Shown here in pieces: positions 33,922-43,049 of a stretch of 64,000 nucleotides of DNA (position 1 is the first letter of the stretch; each line of letters begins with the position of its first letter). The position numbers were made by a program, and so were the translations under genes. A model generated the notes under the pieces. That model was not told the origin of the DNA and made no database searches. It worked only from the letters and a program-made list of their open reading frames with translations. The DNA lies in NCBI GenBank assembly GCA_900465675.1, contig UBJR01000019.1, positions 124,001-188,000 of the forward strand, written 5' to 3'. The DNA comes from Hyphomicrobiales bacterium (GTDB lineage Bacteria > Pseudomonadota > Alphaproteobacteria > Rhizobiales > Rhizobiaceae).

Positions 33922-34800
33922 CTATTTCTTGCGCCGCTGTGCCGGATGCAGCAAATGGCGCATCTGCACCATTGCCATCGGCGTTGCGAGGCTCGATGCG
34001 TCGCTCGCCAGCGTCAACTCGTCGCTGCCGCGCTTGACCGCCCGCGCCAGAACTTCATAGACGCTGGCCGTTGTCAGTTGCAGCGCCTTTTCATCGTCCA
34101 TGCCGGAAAGCAGCCGCGACAGGAAAAGAGCCGCAAGAAGATCGCCGAGCCCGTTCGGTGGATTATCGATGAGCCTGTGCTCGGCCAGCAGCGCATGCCG
34201 GCCCGAGAGATAGAGATTGCCGGTCCCACCCGTCATCATAGGCACCGCCGACGTGACCAGCATTCGCGACGGACCGAGCGATAGCGCTGCCTCCATCACC
34301 GCCGTGTTGTCATCGAGCGGCGCGCCGGCCATCCAGGCAAGCTCGTAGCGGTTCGGTGTTGCCAGAGATGCAAGCGGGATCAGGTGATCGCGGATAGCTT
34401 CGGCTGTCGCCTGCGGAACATAGAGACCGCCGAGATCGCCCATCACCGGATCGCAGACATAGAGTAGATCGGGATTATCCTGGCGCAGTGCGCCGATCAG
34501 CCGGGCGACGGATTTGGCCTGTGCGGCATTGCCGAAATAGCCTGTCAGCACTGCCTTCACTTCGCCGATCCAGGGCGCCCTGGTCAGGTCGTCGATCGCC
34601 GCATCGAAATCGGCCTCGGCAAATGTCAGCCGCGTCGAGCGCCCGTGACCGGGATGCCATGGAAGCACGACCGTCGGCAGGGCCCAGACCTGGTGTCCTA
34701 GCGTCTCCAGCGCAAAGACGGCGGCACGGTTGCCGACCGAACCACGCACGACATGGCTTGAAATGACGATGACCGTTCCGGCGGTGGTATTTTCTGGCAT
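33922..34800 (-). CDS. pdxY: Pyridoxal kinase (PdxY type)
   Basis: 292 residues of the ribokinase fold: VIVISSHVVRGSVGNRAAVFALETLG at the N-terminus, LYVCDPVMGDLGGLYVP, TPNRYELAWMAG, and the GNPPNG-type anion hole here as DNPPNGLGDLLAALFLS, where the catalytic Asp is D in GLGD. It phosphorylates pyridoxal in the B6 salvage pathway. The ATG before PENTTAGTV is chosen; an in-frame start 36 bases upstream would add an unlikely extension. The carbonic anhydrase gene follows after 62 bases. Confidence 0.9.
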   Translation of the reverse strand: MPENTTAGTVIVISSHVVRGSVGNRAAVFALETLGHQVWALPTVVLPWHPGHGRSTRLTFAEADFDAAIDDLTRAPWIGEVKAVLTGYFGNAAQAKSVARLIGALRQDNPDLLYVCDPVMGDLGGLYVPQATAEAIRDHLIPLASLATPNRYELAWMAGAPLDDNTAVMEAALSLGPSRMLVTSAVPMMTGGTGNLYLSGRHALLAEHRLIDNPPNGLGDLLAALFLSRLLSGMDDEKALQLTTASVYEVLARAVKRGSDELTLASDASSLATPMAMVQMRHLLHPAQRRKK

Positions 34801-35075
34801 GGTGATAGCCCTGAACCTGATGCGCAGTTGATCCACTTTTTACGCCACGCCTGTCAACCATTGTTCATCTCTGCGTGGAAAGGTCGCGAAGCAGCAGTCC
34901 AAAGTCGGCCGCAAACAATATTAGTCGAATCGAATAGGCGGAGATTCTTCCGAATTCTGACAAAAACAGGGGCCAGAACGAACGCAAGCTGCCATCAAGC
35001 GGCCTCTTTTAGAGATTTTTTCGGCAAATCTTCTGATATTTTGCACCAAATCGAACAGATCGGGGAACATCTGAA

Positions 35076-38000
35076 ATGGCTGCCAGACACAATCCGAAAC
35101 GCGAGAAACAGATCGAGAGCGCAAAAAAGATTGCTGCCGCCACCGGCGACAAGCATTTGCAGCCCGAAATTCTGTTCGGTCGCGCCAGCGGGGATGATCT
35201 CGATCTCTATACTCCCGAAATGCTCGCTCTCTCCGCCATCCACTCGGCGCGCGAGTTGAAGGCGTGGAACGGCAAGACGCCCCGCGTCAGCATCGAGACA
35301 GTAGCCGACGTCGAGCCGTCAGGCGTTCCGGTCTCCATTCTGACGGTCACCGATCACAACATGCCATTTCTCTATGAATCGGTCATGGGTGAGGTCACCA
35401 GCACCTATCGCGACCTCTACATGGCGGTGCATCCAATTCTGGTGCTGGAAGACGGCAAGGAGCCGGGGCTTTATTCCGCCGACGAGCCAAGCGATCCGGC
35501 CTCGCGCGTCAGCCACATCCAGATCCACCTGTCGCCGCTGACACCGGCGCAGTCCTCCGATCTGCAGAAGCGCATCAAAACCGTTCTCGAACAGGTGCAG
35601 CAGGCAGTTTCCGACTGGAAACCGATGCTCTCGAAACTCGACACCGCCATCGATGAGCTCCGGGAATATAGCGCCAGCCGCAAGAAAGCCGATCGCGACG
35701 AAGCGCTCGCCTTTCTGACATGGCTGCGCGACGAGAACTTCACCTTCCTCGGCATGCGCGAATACGTCTATTCGGGCAAGGGCGCCGGCGCCAAGGTGGA
35801 GCGCGACAAGGGTACCGGCCTTGGCATTCTTTCCAATCCCGACGTTCTGGTTCTGCGCACCGGCAAGGACGCGGTGACGACCACGCCCGAGATCCTGGCC
35901 TTCCTTGATGGCCCGGAATTTCTGATCGTCACCAAGGCCAACGTCAAATCGGTCGTCCACCGCCGCGCCTATATGGATTACGTCGGCGTCAAGCGCTTCG
36001 ACAAGAATGGCAACGTCACCGGCGAACTGCGTATCGTCGGCCTGTTCACATCGACAGCCTACACATCCTGGGCGTCGGAAATCCCGCTTCTGCGATCGAA
36101 GATCGCCAAGGTGAAAGAGCATTTCGGCTTCGATCCGATGAGCCATTCCGGCCGCATGCTCGACAACACACTGGAATCCTACCCGCGCGATGATCTCTTC
36201 CAGATCGATACGACGCTGCTGTCGAGTTTTGCCGAGCAGATCAACGACCTCGCAGACCGGCCGCGTGTCCGCGTTCTGCCGCGCATCGACCATTTTGACC
36301 GTTTCGTCTCCGTCATCGTCTACGTCCCGCGCGAGGAATATGACTCGATCGTCCGCGAGAAGATCGGTACCTATCTGAAGACCATTTATGACGGCCGCGT
36401 CTCCGCCTATTACCCGGCCTTCCCCGAAGGCGGCGTCGCCCGCGTCCACTTCATCATCGGCCGCTCCGGCGGCAAGACGCCGCGCATTCCGCAGGCGAAG
36501 CTGGAAGAGGCGATCCGGGCGATCACCGCCCGCTGGGATAACCGCTTCGAAATGCTGGCAGGACCGAAGGCGCCCAAGATCGGCGTCAGCAATGCCTTCC
36601 AGGAGGCTTTCACGCCTGACGAAGCGGCTGGTGACCTCGCCGATATCACCGCATGCGCCGGCGGCGAGCCGATCCGCATCGAATTCTACTACCGCAACGA
36701 CGACGAGCGCGGCAGCATCCTGTCGCTGAAGATCTTCCATTGCGGCGAACAGCTGCCGCTGTCCCGCCGTGTGCCGCTTCTTGAAAATCTCGGCTTCAAC
36801 GTCCTCAGCGAGCGCACCTTCGACATCGAAGTACCGGCTGCCGACGGCGCGATCAACATCGTCGTCCTGCACGACATGGAGCTCGAAGCCCGCAGCGGCA
36901 ACGCGATCGACCTCCCGCGCTTTGGCGCGGCGCTGGAAGAAGCTTTCGTTGCCGCCTTCAACGGCACCATCGACAATGACAGCTTCAATCGGCTGATCCT
37001 TTCCGCCGGGCTTTCGGCCCGCGAAACCAATGTGCTGCGCGCCTATTCGCGCTACCTGCGCCAGGCTGGCATCGCCTATTCGCAGGATTACATTGCCGCG
37101 ACCCTCGACAAATATCCGGACATCGCCGCCGCCACCTTCCGCCTCTTCCATGAGGCGATGGACCCGGCGCTGGCCGAGAAGCCGCGTCTCAAGAGGCTGG
37201 GCGATCTGCATCAGTCGATCGAAGCATCGCTGGCCGATGTCCCAAGCCTCGACGACGACCGCATCCTGCGCCGCTATATCAATGTCGTCGATGCAACGCT
37301 GCGCACCAACTATTTCCAGCGCAACGAGGATGGCTCGCCGAAAGCGATGCTCGCGTTCAAGCTCGATCCGCATCTCGTCGACGGCTTGCCGCAGCCGCTG
37401 CCCTTCCGTGAAGTCTTCGTCTACGGCGTCGAGGTCGAAGGCGTCCACTTGCGCTTCGGCAAGGTCGCCCGTGGCGGTCTCCGCTGGTCGGACCGTGCCG
37501 AAGACTACCGCACCGAAGTGCTTGGCCTGGTGAAAGCCCAGCAGGTCAAGAACGCCGTCATCGTCCCCGTCGGCGCCAAGGGCGGCTTCTATCCAAAGAA
37601 ACTGCCTGCAGGCGGCACACGCGACGAGATCTTCAACGCGGGGCGCGAAGCCTACAAGACCTATATCCGCACGCTGCTGTCGATCACCGACAACATCTCG
37701 GGCGCCGACATCGTGCCGCCGGCCAAGACGGTGCGCATCGACGGCGACGATCCCTATTTCGTCGTCGCCGCCGACAAGGGCACAGCCACCTTTTCCGACA
37801 CCGCCAACGCGCTGGCGCAGGAGGCCGGCTTCTGGCTCGACGACGCCTTTGCGTCGGGCGGTTCGGCAGGCTACGACCACAAGAAGATGGGCATTACCGC
37901 CCGCGGCGCCTGGGAGACCGTCAAGCGCCACTTCCGCGAGATGGATATCGACATCCAGACAACGCCCTTCACCGTCGCCGGCGTCGGCGACATGTCCGGC

Positions 38001-39854
38001 GACGTCTTCGGCAACGGCATGCTGCTCTCGCCGAAAATTCGCCTGCTCGCCGCCTTCGACCATCGCGATATCTTCATCGATCCCGATCCGGATATGGACA
38101 AGACGCTGGCCGAACGCCAGCGGCTCTTCAATCTCGCGCGCTCCAGCTGGCAGGACTTCGACAAGTCGGTGCTCTCCAAGGGTGCGATGATCATTTCGCG
38201 CGCCGCGAAGTCCGTGACGCTGACCGCAGAGGCCGCCGCCGCAATCGGCATCGACAAAACGGTCGCGACACCGTTCGAGATCATGACGGCCATCCTGAAG
38301 AGCCCGGTCGATCTGCTGTGGTTCGGTGGCATTGGCACCTATGTGAAGGCCGCGGCTGAAACCGATACGGAAGTCGGCGACCGCGCCAACGACCCGATCC
38401 GCATCATTGCCGACGATGTCCGCGCCAAGGTCATCGGGGAGGGCGCCAATCTCGGCGTAACCCAGAAGGGCCGCATCGCCTATGGCATGAAGGGCGGCCG
38501 CAGCAATTCCGACGCCATCGACAATTCCGCCGGCGTCAACACCTCGGACGTCGAGGTCAACATCAAGATCGCGCTGGCAAATGCCATGCATGACGGCCGC
38601 CTAACGCGCCCGAAGCGCGACCAGCTGCTGTCATCGATGACCGATGAAGTCGCAAGCCTCGTTCTGCGCAACAACTATCTCCAGTCGCTGGCGATCTCGT
38701 TGACTGAACGCAAGGGAACCGGCAACGGCCTCGAGCTCGCGCGCTTCATGACCGTGCTCGAATCCGCAAAGCAGCTGAACCGCAAGGTGGAGACGCTGCC
38801 TGACGACGCGACGCTTGCCGAGCGTTATGCGGCCAACAAGCCGCTAACCCGCCCGGAAATCGGCGTTCTGCTATCCTACGCCAAGATCGTTCTCTTCGAC
38901 GCCCTGATCATAAGCGATCTGCCCGATGATCCCTATTTTGCCTCGACGCTGTCGAACTACTTCCCGGCAAAGATGCAGAAGACCAACGGCTCTGACATCA
39001 CCCGCCACCGGCTGAAGCGTGAAATCGTCGCCACAGTGCTCGCCAACGAGGCGATCAATCGCGGCGGCCCAGCCTTTGCCGTCAGCATGGTCGATGCGAC
39101 AGCCGCTTCTGCGGCCGAAGTCGTCCGCGCTGCGATCATCGCCCGCGACGGTTTCGACCTCAACCGCCTCTGGAGCGAAACGGACGCGCTTGATGGCAAG
39201 ATTTCCGGCCAGACGCAGAACCGCGTCTACGACGAAATCAGCCAGAGCTTCACGGTCCTGACGCGGTTGATGCTGAAAACGGGCATGGCCAAGGGCGATA
39301 TCGCCGAAACCGTTAGCCGGCTGCAGGCCGCCCTCAAGAAACTGAAGCCGTCTTTCCCGGCACAGGCTCCTGTCGAGTTCGAAGCGCGCCAGACGGAGTA
39401 TCAGGAAGCAGGTCTTCCGGAGAAACTGGCAGCCGACATTACTGGTCTGCCGGGCTTTGCGCTCGTGCCTGAAATCATGCAGATTGCCGAACGCACCGGC
39501 GAGCCTCTAGCACGTGCTGCGGAAAGCTACTTTGCCGTCTCGCAGACCTTCCGGATCGGCAGGCTCCTTGCTGCGGGCGGGCGCATCGTCACCTCGGACC
39601 ACTATGAAAATCTGGCACTTGCGCGCAGCATCGACCAGATCGCCAGCGCCCGTCGCGACATCGTCATCTCCGCACTCTCGGATCACGGCAAGGAAAAGCT
39701 GCCGGTTCAGGCATGGCATGCGGTCGATCGCATCAGGATCAATCGCATCACCGAGGAACTCTCCAGTCTCAGCGATAGCGGCGAGCCGAATCTCGCCCGC
39801 ATCACCGTCGCCGCGGGCCTTCTGACCGATCTTGCGCGCGACCGGACGAGGTGA
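35076..39854 (+). CDS. gdhB: Large NAD-specific glutamate dehydrogenase
   Basis: A 1592-residue member of the 180-kDa GDH class (GDH2/GdhB). The N-terminal half (about 1-700) carries the regulatory ACT-like and helical regions. The catalytic core starts near FGKVARGGLRWSDRAEDYRTE (about residue 795), with the glutamate-site lysine region VPVGAKGGF (about 830) and the NAD-binding VGDMSGDVFGNGML (about 968). A helical C-terminal part follows. It deaminates glutamate to 2-oxoglutarate, typically for catabolism. CGGGGAAC lies eight bases before the ATG. The upstream 275-base gap to pdxY holds divergent promoters I could not place. Confidence 0.95.
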   Translation: MAARHNPKREKQIESAKKIAAATGDKHLQPEILFGRASGDDLDLYTPEMLALSAIHSARELKAWNGKTPRVSIETVADVEPSGVPVSILTVTDHNMPFLYESVMGEVTSTYRDLYMAVHPILVLEDGKEPGLYSADEPSDPASRVSHIQIHLSPLTPAQSSDLQKRIKTVLEQVQQAVSDWKPMLSKLDTAIDELREYSASRKKADRDEALAFLTWLRDENFTFLGMREYVYSGKGAGAKVERDKGTGLGILSNPDVLVLRTGKDAVTTTPEILAFLDGPEFLIVTKANVKSVVHRRAYMDYVGVKRFDKNGNVTGELRIVGLFTSTAYTSWASEIPLLRSKIAKVKEHFGFDPMSHSGRMLDNTLESYPRDDLFQIDTTLLSSFAEQINDLADRPRVRVLPRIDHFDRFVSVIVYVPREEYDSIVREKIGTYLKTIYDGRVSAYYPAFPEGGVARVHFIIGRSGGKTPRIPQAKLEEAIRAITARWDNRFEMLAGPKAPKIGVSNAFQEAFTPDEAAGDLADITACAGGEPIRIEFYYRNDDERGSILSLKIFHCGEQLPLSRRVPLLENLGFNVLSERTFDIEVPAADGAINIVVLHDMELEARSGNAIDLPRFGAALEEAFVAAFNGTIDNDSFNRLILSAGLSARETNVLRAYSRYLRQAGIAYSQDYIAATLDKYPDIAAATFRLFHEAMDPALAEKPRLKRLGDLHQSIEASLADVPSLDDDRILRRYINVVDATLRTNYFQRNEDGSPKAMLAFKLDPHLVDGLPQPLPFREVFVYGVEVEGVHLRFGKVARGGLRWSDRAEDYRTEVLGLVKAQQVKNAVIVPVGAKGGFYPKKLPAGGTRDEIFNAGREAYKTYIRTLLSITDNISGADIVPPAKTVRIDGDDPYFVVAADKGTATFSDTANALAQEAGFWLDDAFASGGSAGYDHKKMGITARGAWETVKRHFREMDIDIQTTPFTVAGVGDMSGDVFGNGMLLSPKIRLLAAFDHRDIFIDPDPDMDKTLAERQRLFNLARSSWQDFDKSVLSKGAMIISRAAKSVTLTAEAAAAIGIDKTVATPFEIMTAILKSPVDLLWFGGIGTYVKAAAETDTEVGDRANDPIRIIADDVRAKVIGEGANLGVTQKGRIAYGMKGGRSNSDAIDNSAGVNTSDVEVNIKIALANAMHDGRLTRPKRDQLLSSMTDEVASLVLRNNYLQSLAISLTERKGTGNGLELARFMTVLESAKQLNRKVETLPDDATLAERYAANKPLTRPEIGVLLSYAKIVLFDALIISDLPDDPYFASTLSNYFPAKMQKTNGSDITRHRLKREIVATVLANEAINRGGPAFAVSMVDATAASAAEVVRAAIIARDGFDLNRLWSETDALDGKISGQTQNRVYDEISQSFTVLTRLMLKTGMAKGDIAETVSRLQAALKKLKPSFPAQAPVEFEARQTEYQEAGLPEKLAADITGLPGFALVPEIMQIAERTGEPLARAAESYFAVSQTFRIGRLLAAGGRIVTSDHYENLALARSIDQIASARRDIVISALSDHGKEKLPVQAWHAVDRIRINRITEELSSLSDSGEPNLARITVAAGLLTDLARDRTR

Positions 39855-39885
39855 CACAGTCCGCCGCGACAATGGGAGCGGATGC

Positions 39886-41286
39886 GTGAGCAGAATTGAC
39901 TGGACGGGAGACGGAACTCCGGCGCCGCATAAGGCGCCGGGGAGGGGCATCTGGGGCTGGATGTTTTTCGATTGGGCGGCCCAGCCGTTCTTCACAGTCG
40001 TCACCACATTCATCTTCGGTCCTTACTTTGTCTCCCGGCTGACCTCTGATCCGGTCCATGCGCAAGCCATGTGGAGCAACACGGCAACGATCTCCTCGGT
40101 GATTATCGCGGTCCTGTCGCCAATCCTGGGCTCGATCGCCGACCAATCCGGCGCCCGCAAACCCTGGATCGCATTCTTCGCGGTCATCAAGATCACCGCG
40201 CTCTTCGGCCTCTGGTTTGCGGCTCCCGGCTCGCCCGTCATCTATCCGATCATCTTCATGATTCTGGCCTCGATCGCCGCCGAATTCTCGATCGTCTTCA
40301 ACGATTCGATGATGCCGCGGCTGGTGAGCAAGGATGAGGTCGGCCGCTTGTCCAACACCGCCTGGGGCCTTGGCTATCTCGGCGGGATGATCGTGCTGAT
40401 CGCAGTCGTCGCTCTACTGGCTGGTAGCCTGGAGACCGGCAAGACCCTGCTGGGGATGGATCCGCTGTTTGGCCTCGATGCCCACACTGGCGAAGACGCC
40501 CGCATCACCGGGCCGATCTCGGCCGTCTGGTATCTGATCTTCATCATTCCGATGTTTCTTTTCACGCCCGATGCGCCCAAGGGCGTTCCGCTCGGACGTG
40601 CGGTGAAAACAGGCTTTGCCGAGCTCCGCAACACGATCGCCGAGCTCAAGCACCGGAAGGGCATCCTGAAGTTCCTGATCGCACGGATGATCTACCAGGA
40701 CGGCGTCAATGGTCTGCTGATCCTCGGCGGCACCTTCGCCGCCGGCATGTTCGGTTGGGCCACCATCGAGATCGGCCTTTACGGCATCATCCTTAACGTC
40801 GTCGCGATCTTCGGCTGCATCATAGCCGGGCGCGTCGATCAGCGGATCGGCTCGAAAGTGACGATCGTCATCAGCCTGACGATGCTGCTGCTTGCCACGA
40901 TCGGCATCATTTCCACCGGGCCGGGCTATACGCTCTTCGGCGTGATCGAGCTTCCGGTCGCCGACTCAGGCGGATTTTTCGGCACCGCCGCCGAGAAGGC
41001 CTATATTCTCTACGGCCTTCTGATCGGTCTTGCCTTCGGCCCGGTTCAGGCCTCTTCGCGATCCTATCTCGCCCGCAGCGTCAGCCTGGAAGAGGCCGGC
41101 CGCTATTTCGGGATCTACGCGCTCTCAGGGCGCGCGACGAGCTTCATGGCAACACTGCTGTTCTCGATCGTGACCTATTCTAGCGGTTCCGCCCGGCTCG
41201 GCATGGCAACGCTGATAATTTTCCTGCTGGGCGGCCTGATCCTTCTGTTTGCCACGCCATATCCTGCCGACAAGCAGAAAACCTGA
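39886..41286 (+). CDS. MFS transporter, Atg22/UMF1 family
   Basis: 466 residues with about 12 membrane segments: GWMFFDWAAQPFFTVVTTFIFGPYF, LGSIADQSGARKPWI, FSIVFNDSMMPRLVSKDEVGRLSNTAWGLGYLGG, FLIARMIYQDGVNGLLILGGTFA and FGPVQASSRSYLARSVSLEEAGRYFGIYALSGRATSFMA. These are the signatures of the UMF1/Atg22-like branch, whose bacterial substrates are largely unknown. A GTG with GGGAGCGG upstream marks the start, 31 bases after gdhB, so co-transcription with glutamate dehydrogenase is likely. Confidence 0.87.
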   Translation: MSRIDWTGDGTPAPHKAPGRGIWGWMFFDWAAQPFFTVVTTFIFGPYFVSRLTSDPVHAQAMWSNTATISSVIIAVLSPILGSIADQSGARKPWIAFFAVIKITALFGLWFAAPGSPVIYPIIFMILASIAAEFSIVFNDSMMPRLVSKDEVGRLSNTAWGLGYLGGMIVLIAVVALLAGSLETGKTLLGMDPLFGLDAHTGEDARITGPISAVWYLIFIIPMFLFTPDAPKGVPLGRAVKTGFAELRNTIAELKHRKGILKFLIARMIYQDGVNGLLILGGTFAAGMFGWATIEIGLYGIILNVVAIFGCIIAGRVDQRIGSKVTIVISLTMLLLATIGIISTGPGYTLFGVIELPVADSGGFFGTAAEKAYILYGLLIGLAFGPVQASSRSYLARSVSLEEAGRYFGIYALSGRATSFMATLLFSIVTYSSGSARLGMATLIIFLLGGLILLFATPYPADKQKT

Positions 41287-41290
41287 ACGA

Positions 41291-41318
41291 AAAAACCCCG
41301 GCGCAAGGCCGGGGTTTT
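41291..41318. terminator. Bidirectional terminator between MFS gene and purH
   Basis: AAAACCCCGGC and GCCGGGGTTTT around a five-base loop give a T-run on both strands, suitable for the two convergent genes. Confidence 0.88.
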
Positions 41319-41335
41319 CAATTCAGTTATCCGTC

Positions 41336-42952
41336 TCAGTGGCGGAAGTGCCGCATCCCGGTAAACACCATCGCGACATTGTGCTCGTTTGCGGCGTCGA
41401 TGACCTCCTGGTCACGCATAGAACCGCCGGGCTGAATCACCGCGGTTGCACCTGCCGCAATCATCGATAGCAGGCCGTCTGCAAAGGGAAGGAAAGCCTC
41501 CGAGGCAACTGCAGAGCCATGCGTCATCGGAACAGGAAGACCGAGCGCCTTGGCGGCCTCTTCAGCCTTCAGCGCCGCGATACGAGCGGAATCGACGCGG
41601 CTCATCTGGCCGGCACCGATACCCGCGGTCTGGCCGTTCTTGGCATAGACGACGGCATTCGATTTCACATGCTTGCCGACCTTGAAGGCAAACTTCATAT
41701 CCTCAAGCTCCTGAGCCGTCGGCGCGCGCTTGGTGACCACCTTGAGCTCGAGATCCTCGACCATGCCATTGTCGCGGCTCTGGACGAGAAGACCGCCGGA
41801 AACGGTCTTTGCCGTGAGCCCGGCAACACGCGGATCGGGCAGTCCGCCGGCCGAAAGCAGGCGCAGGTTCGGCTTGCGGGCGACGATCGCCTTGGCTTCC
41901 TCGGTCACATCAGGCGCGATGATGACTTCGGTGAAGAGCTTGATGATCTCTTCCGCCGTCGCGGCATCCAGCGTCTGGTTCAGCGCGATGATGCCGCCGA
42001 AGGCCGAGACAGAATCGCAGGCAAGCGCCCGGCTGTAGGCCTCGACGAGGCTTGACCCCGTGGCGACGCCGCAGGGATTGGCATGCTTGATGATGGCGCA
42101 GGCGGGAGACTTCTCCGGCAGGAACTCGGAAACGAGCTCATAGGCGGCATCCGTATCGTTGATGTTGTTGTAGGAGAGCTGCTTGCCCTGGATCAGCGCC
42201 GCCGTCGAAACGCCCGGGCGCTGTTCGCCGGTAACGTAGAAGGCGGCCTTCTGATGCGGGTTTTCACCGTAGCGCATCTCTTCCTTCAGCACGCCGCCGA
42301 TCACGCGATGGCGCGGCGTATCGATCGAGAGAGCTTCGGCGAACCAGTTCGAGATCATCGCGTCATAGGCGGCCGTGCGGGCATAGGCCTTTGCGGCCAT
42401 GCGCTGGCGGAAAGCATAGCTCGTCTGCCCGGCATCCTCGGCAAGCTGCTGCAGCAGCTCGGCATAGTCGGATGGATCGGTGAGGATGGTCACATAGGCA
42501 TGGTTCTTTGCCGAAGCGCGGATCATCGCCGGGCCACCAATGTCAATATTCTCGACCGTCGTCGGATAGTCGCCGCCGGCAGCGCGGACTTCCTCGAACG
42601 GATATAGGTTGATAACGGCGATATCGATGCCTTCGATGCCGTGCTTTTTCATCGCGTCCTGATGCTCGGCATCGTCGCGAATGGCAAGCAGGCCGCCATG
42701 AACCGTCGGATGGAGCGTCTTGACGCGGCCGTCCATGATCTCAGGGAAGCCGGTCGCCTCGGAAACGTCGGTGACGGCAAGGCCGGCGGCAGCAATTGCC
42801 TTGTGCGTACCACCGGTCGAGAGCAGGCGGACGCCCTTGTCCGACAGCGCCTTGGCGAGTTCGACGATCCCTGTCTTGTCGGAGACAGACAGAAGCGCGG
42901 TCTTTGCTTTGACCTTGTCGGGGGCGGGGATTTTCTTGGAAATGACGGCCAT
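41336..42952 (-). CDS. purH: Bifunctional AICAR transformylase/IMP cyclohydrolase PurH
   Basis: The last two steps of IMP synthesis. 538 residues: an N-terminal cyclohydrolase (KTALLSVSDKTGIVELAKAL, STGGTHKAI, GRVKTLHPTVHGG), then the transformylase (RYGENPHQKAAFY, KHANPCGVA, and the terminal GGSMRDQEVIDAANEHNVAMVFTGMRHFRH). GAAGG just before the ATG supports the start. It follows the heparinase-like gene on the same strand after 97 bases. Confidence 0.97.
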   Translation of the reverse strand: MAVISKKIPAPDKVKAKTALLSVSDKTGIVELAKALSDKGVRLLSTGGTHKAIAAAGLAVTDVSEATGFPEIMDGRVKTLHPTVHGGLLAIRDDAEHQDAMKKHGIEGIDIAVINLYPFEEVRAAGGDYPTTVENIDIGGPAMIRASAKNHAYVTILTDPSDYAELLQQLAEDAGQTSYAFRQRMAAKAYARTAAYDAMISNWFAEALSIDTPRHRVIGGVLKEEMRYGENPHQKAAFYVTGEQRPGVSTAALIQGKQLSYNNINDTDAAYELVSEFLPEKSPACAIIKHANPCGVATGSSLVEAYSRALACDSVSAFGGIIALNQTLDAATAEEIIKLFTEVIIAPDVTEEAKAIVARKPNLRLLSAGGLPDPRVAGLTAKTVSGGLLVQSRDNGMVEDLELKVVTKRAPTAQELEDMKFAFKVGKHVKSNAVVYAKNGQTAGIGAGQMSRVDSARIAALKAEEAAKALGLPVPMTHGSAVASEAFLPFADGLLSMIAAGATAVIQPGGSMRDQEVIDAANEHNVAMVFTGMRHFRH

Positions 42953-43049
42953 GAACCTTCTCCGTTCGGGGTTCGGGAGACATCCGGCGAGGGACGTATA
43001 GGATTATGGCGCCGCGTTAGCACGAGCGCTGCCGCCGCGTAAATGCCGA

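Noticed and set aside
35319..38591. Open frame of about 1090 codons on the minus strand opposite gdhB
   Set aside because: Antisense shadow of the glutamate dehydrogenase gene; low-complexity composition typical of complementary high-GC coding strands.
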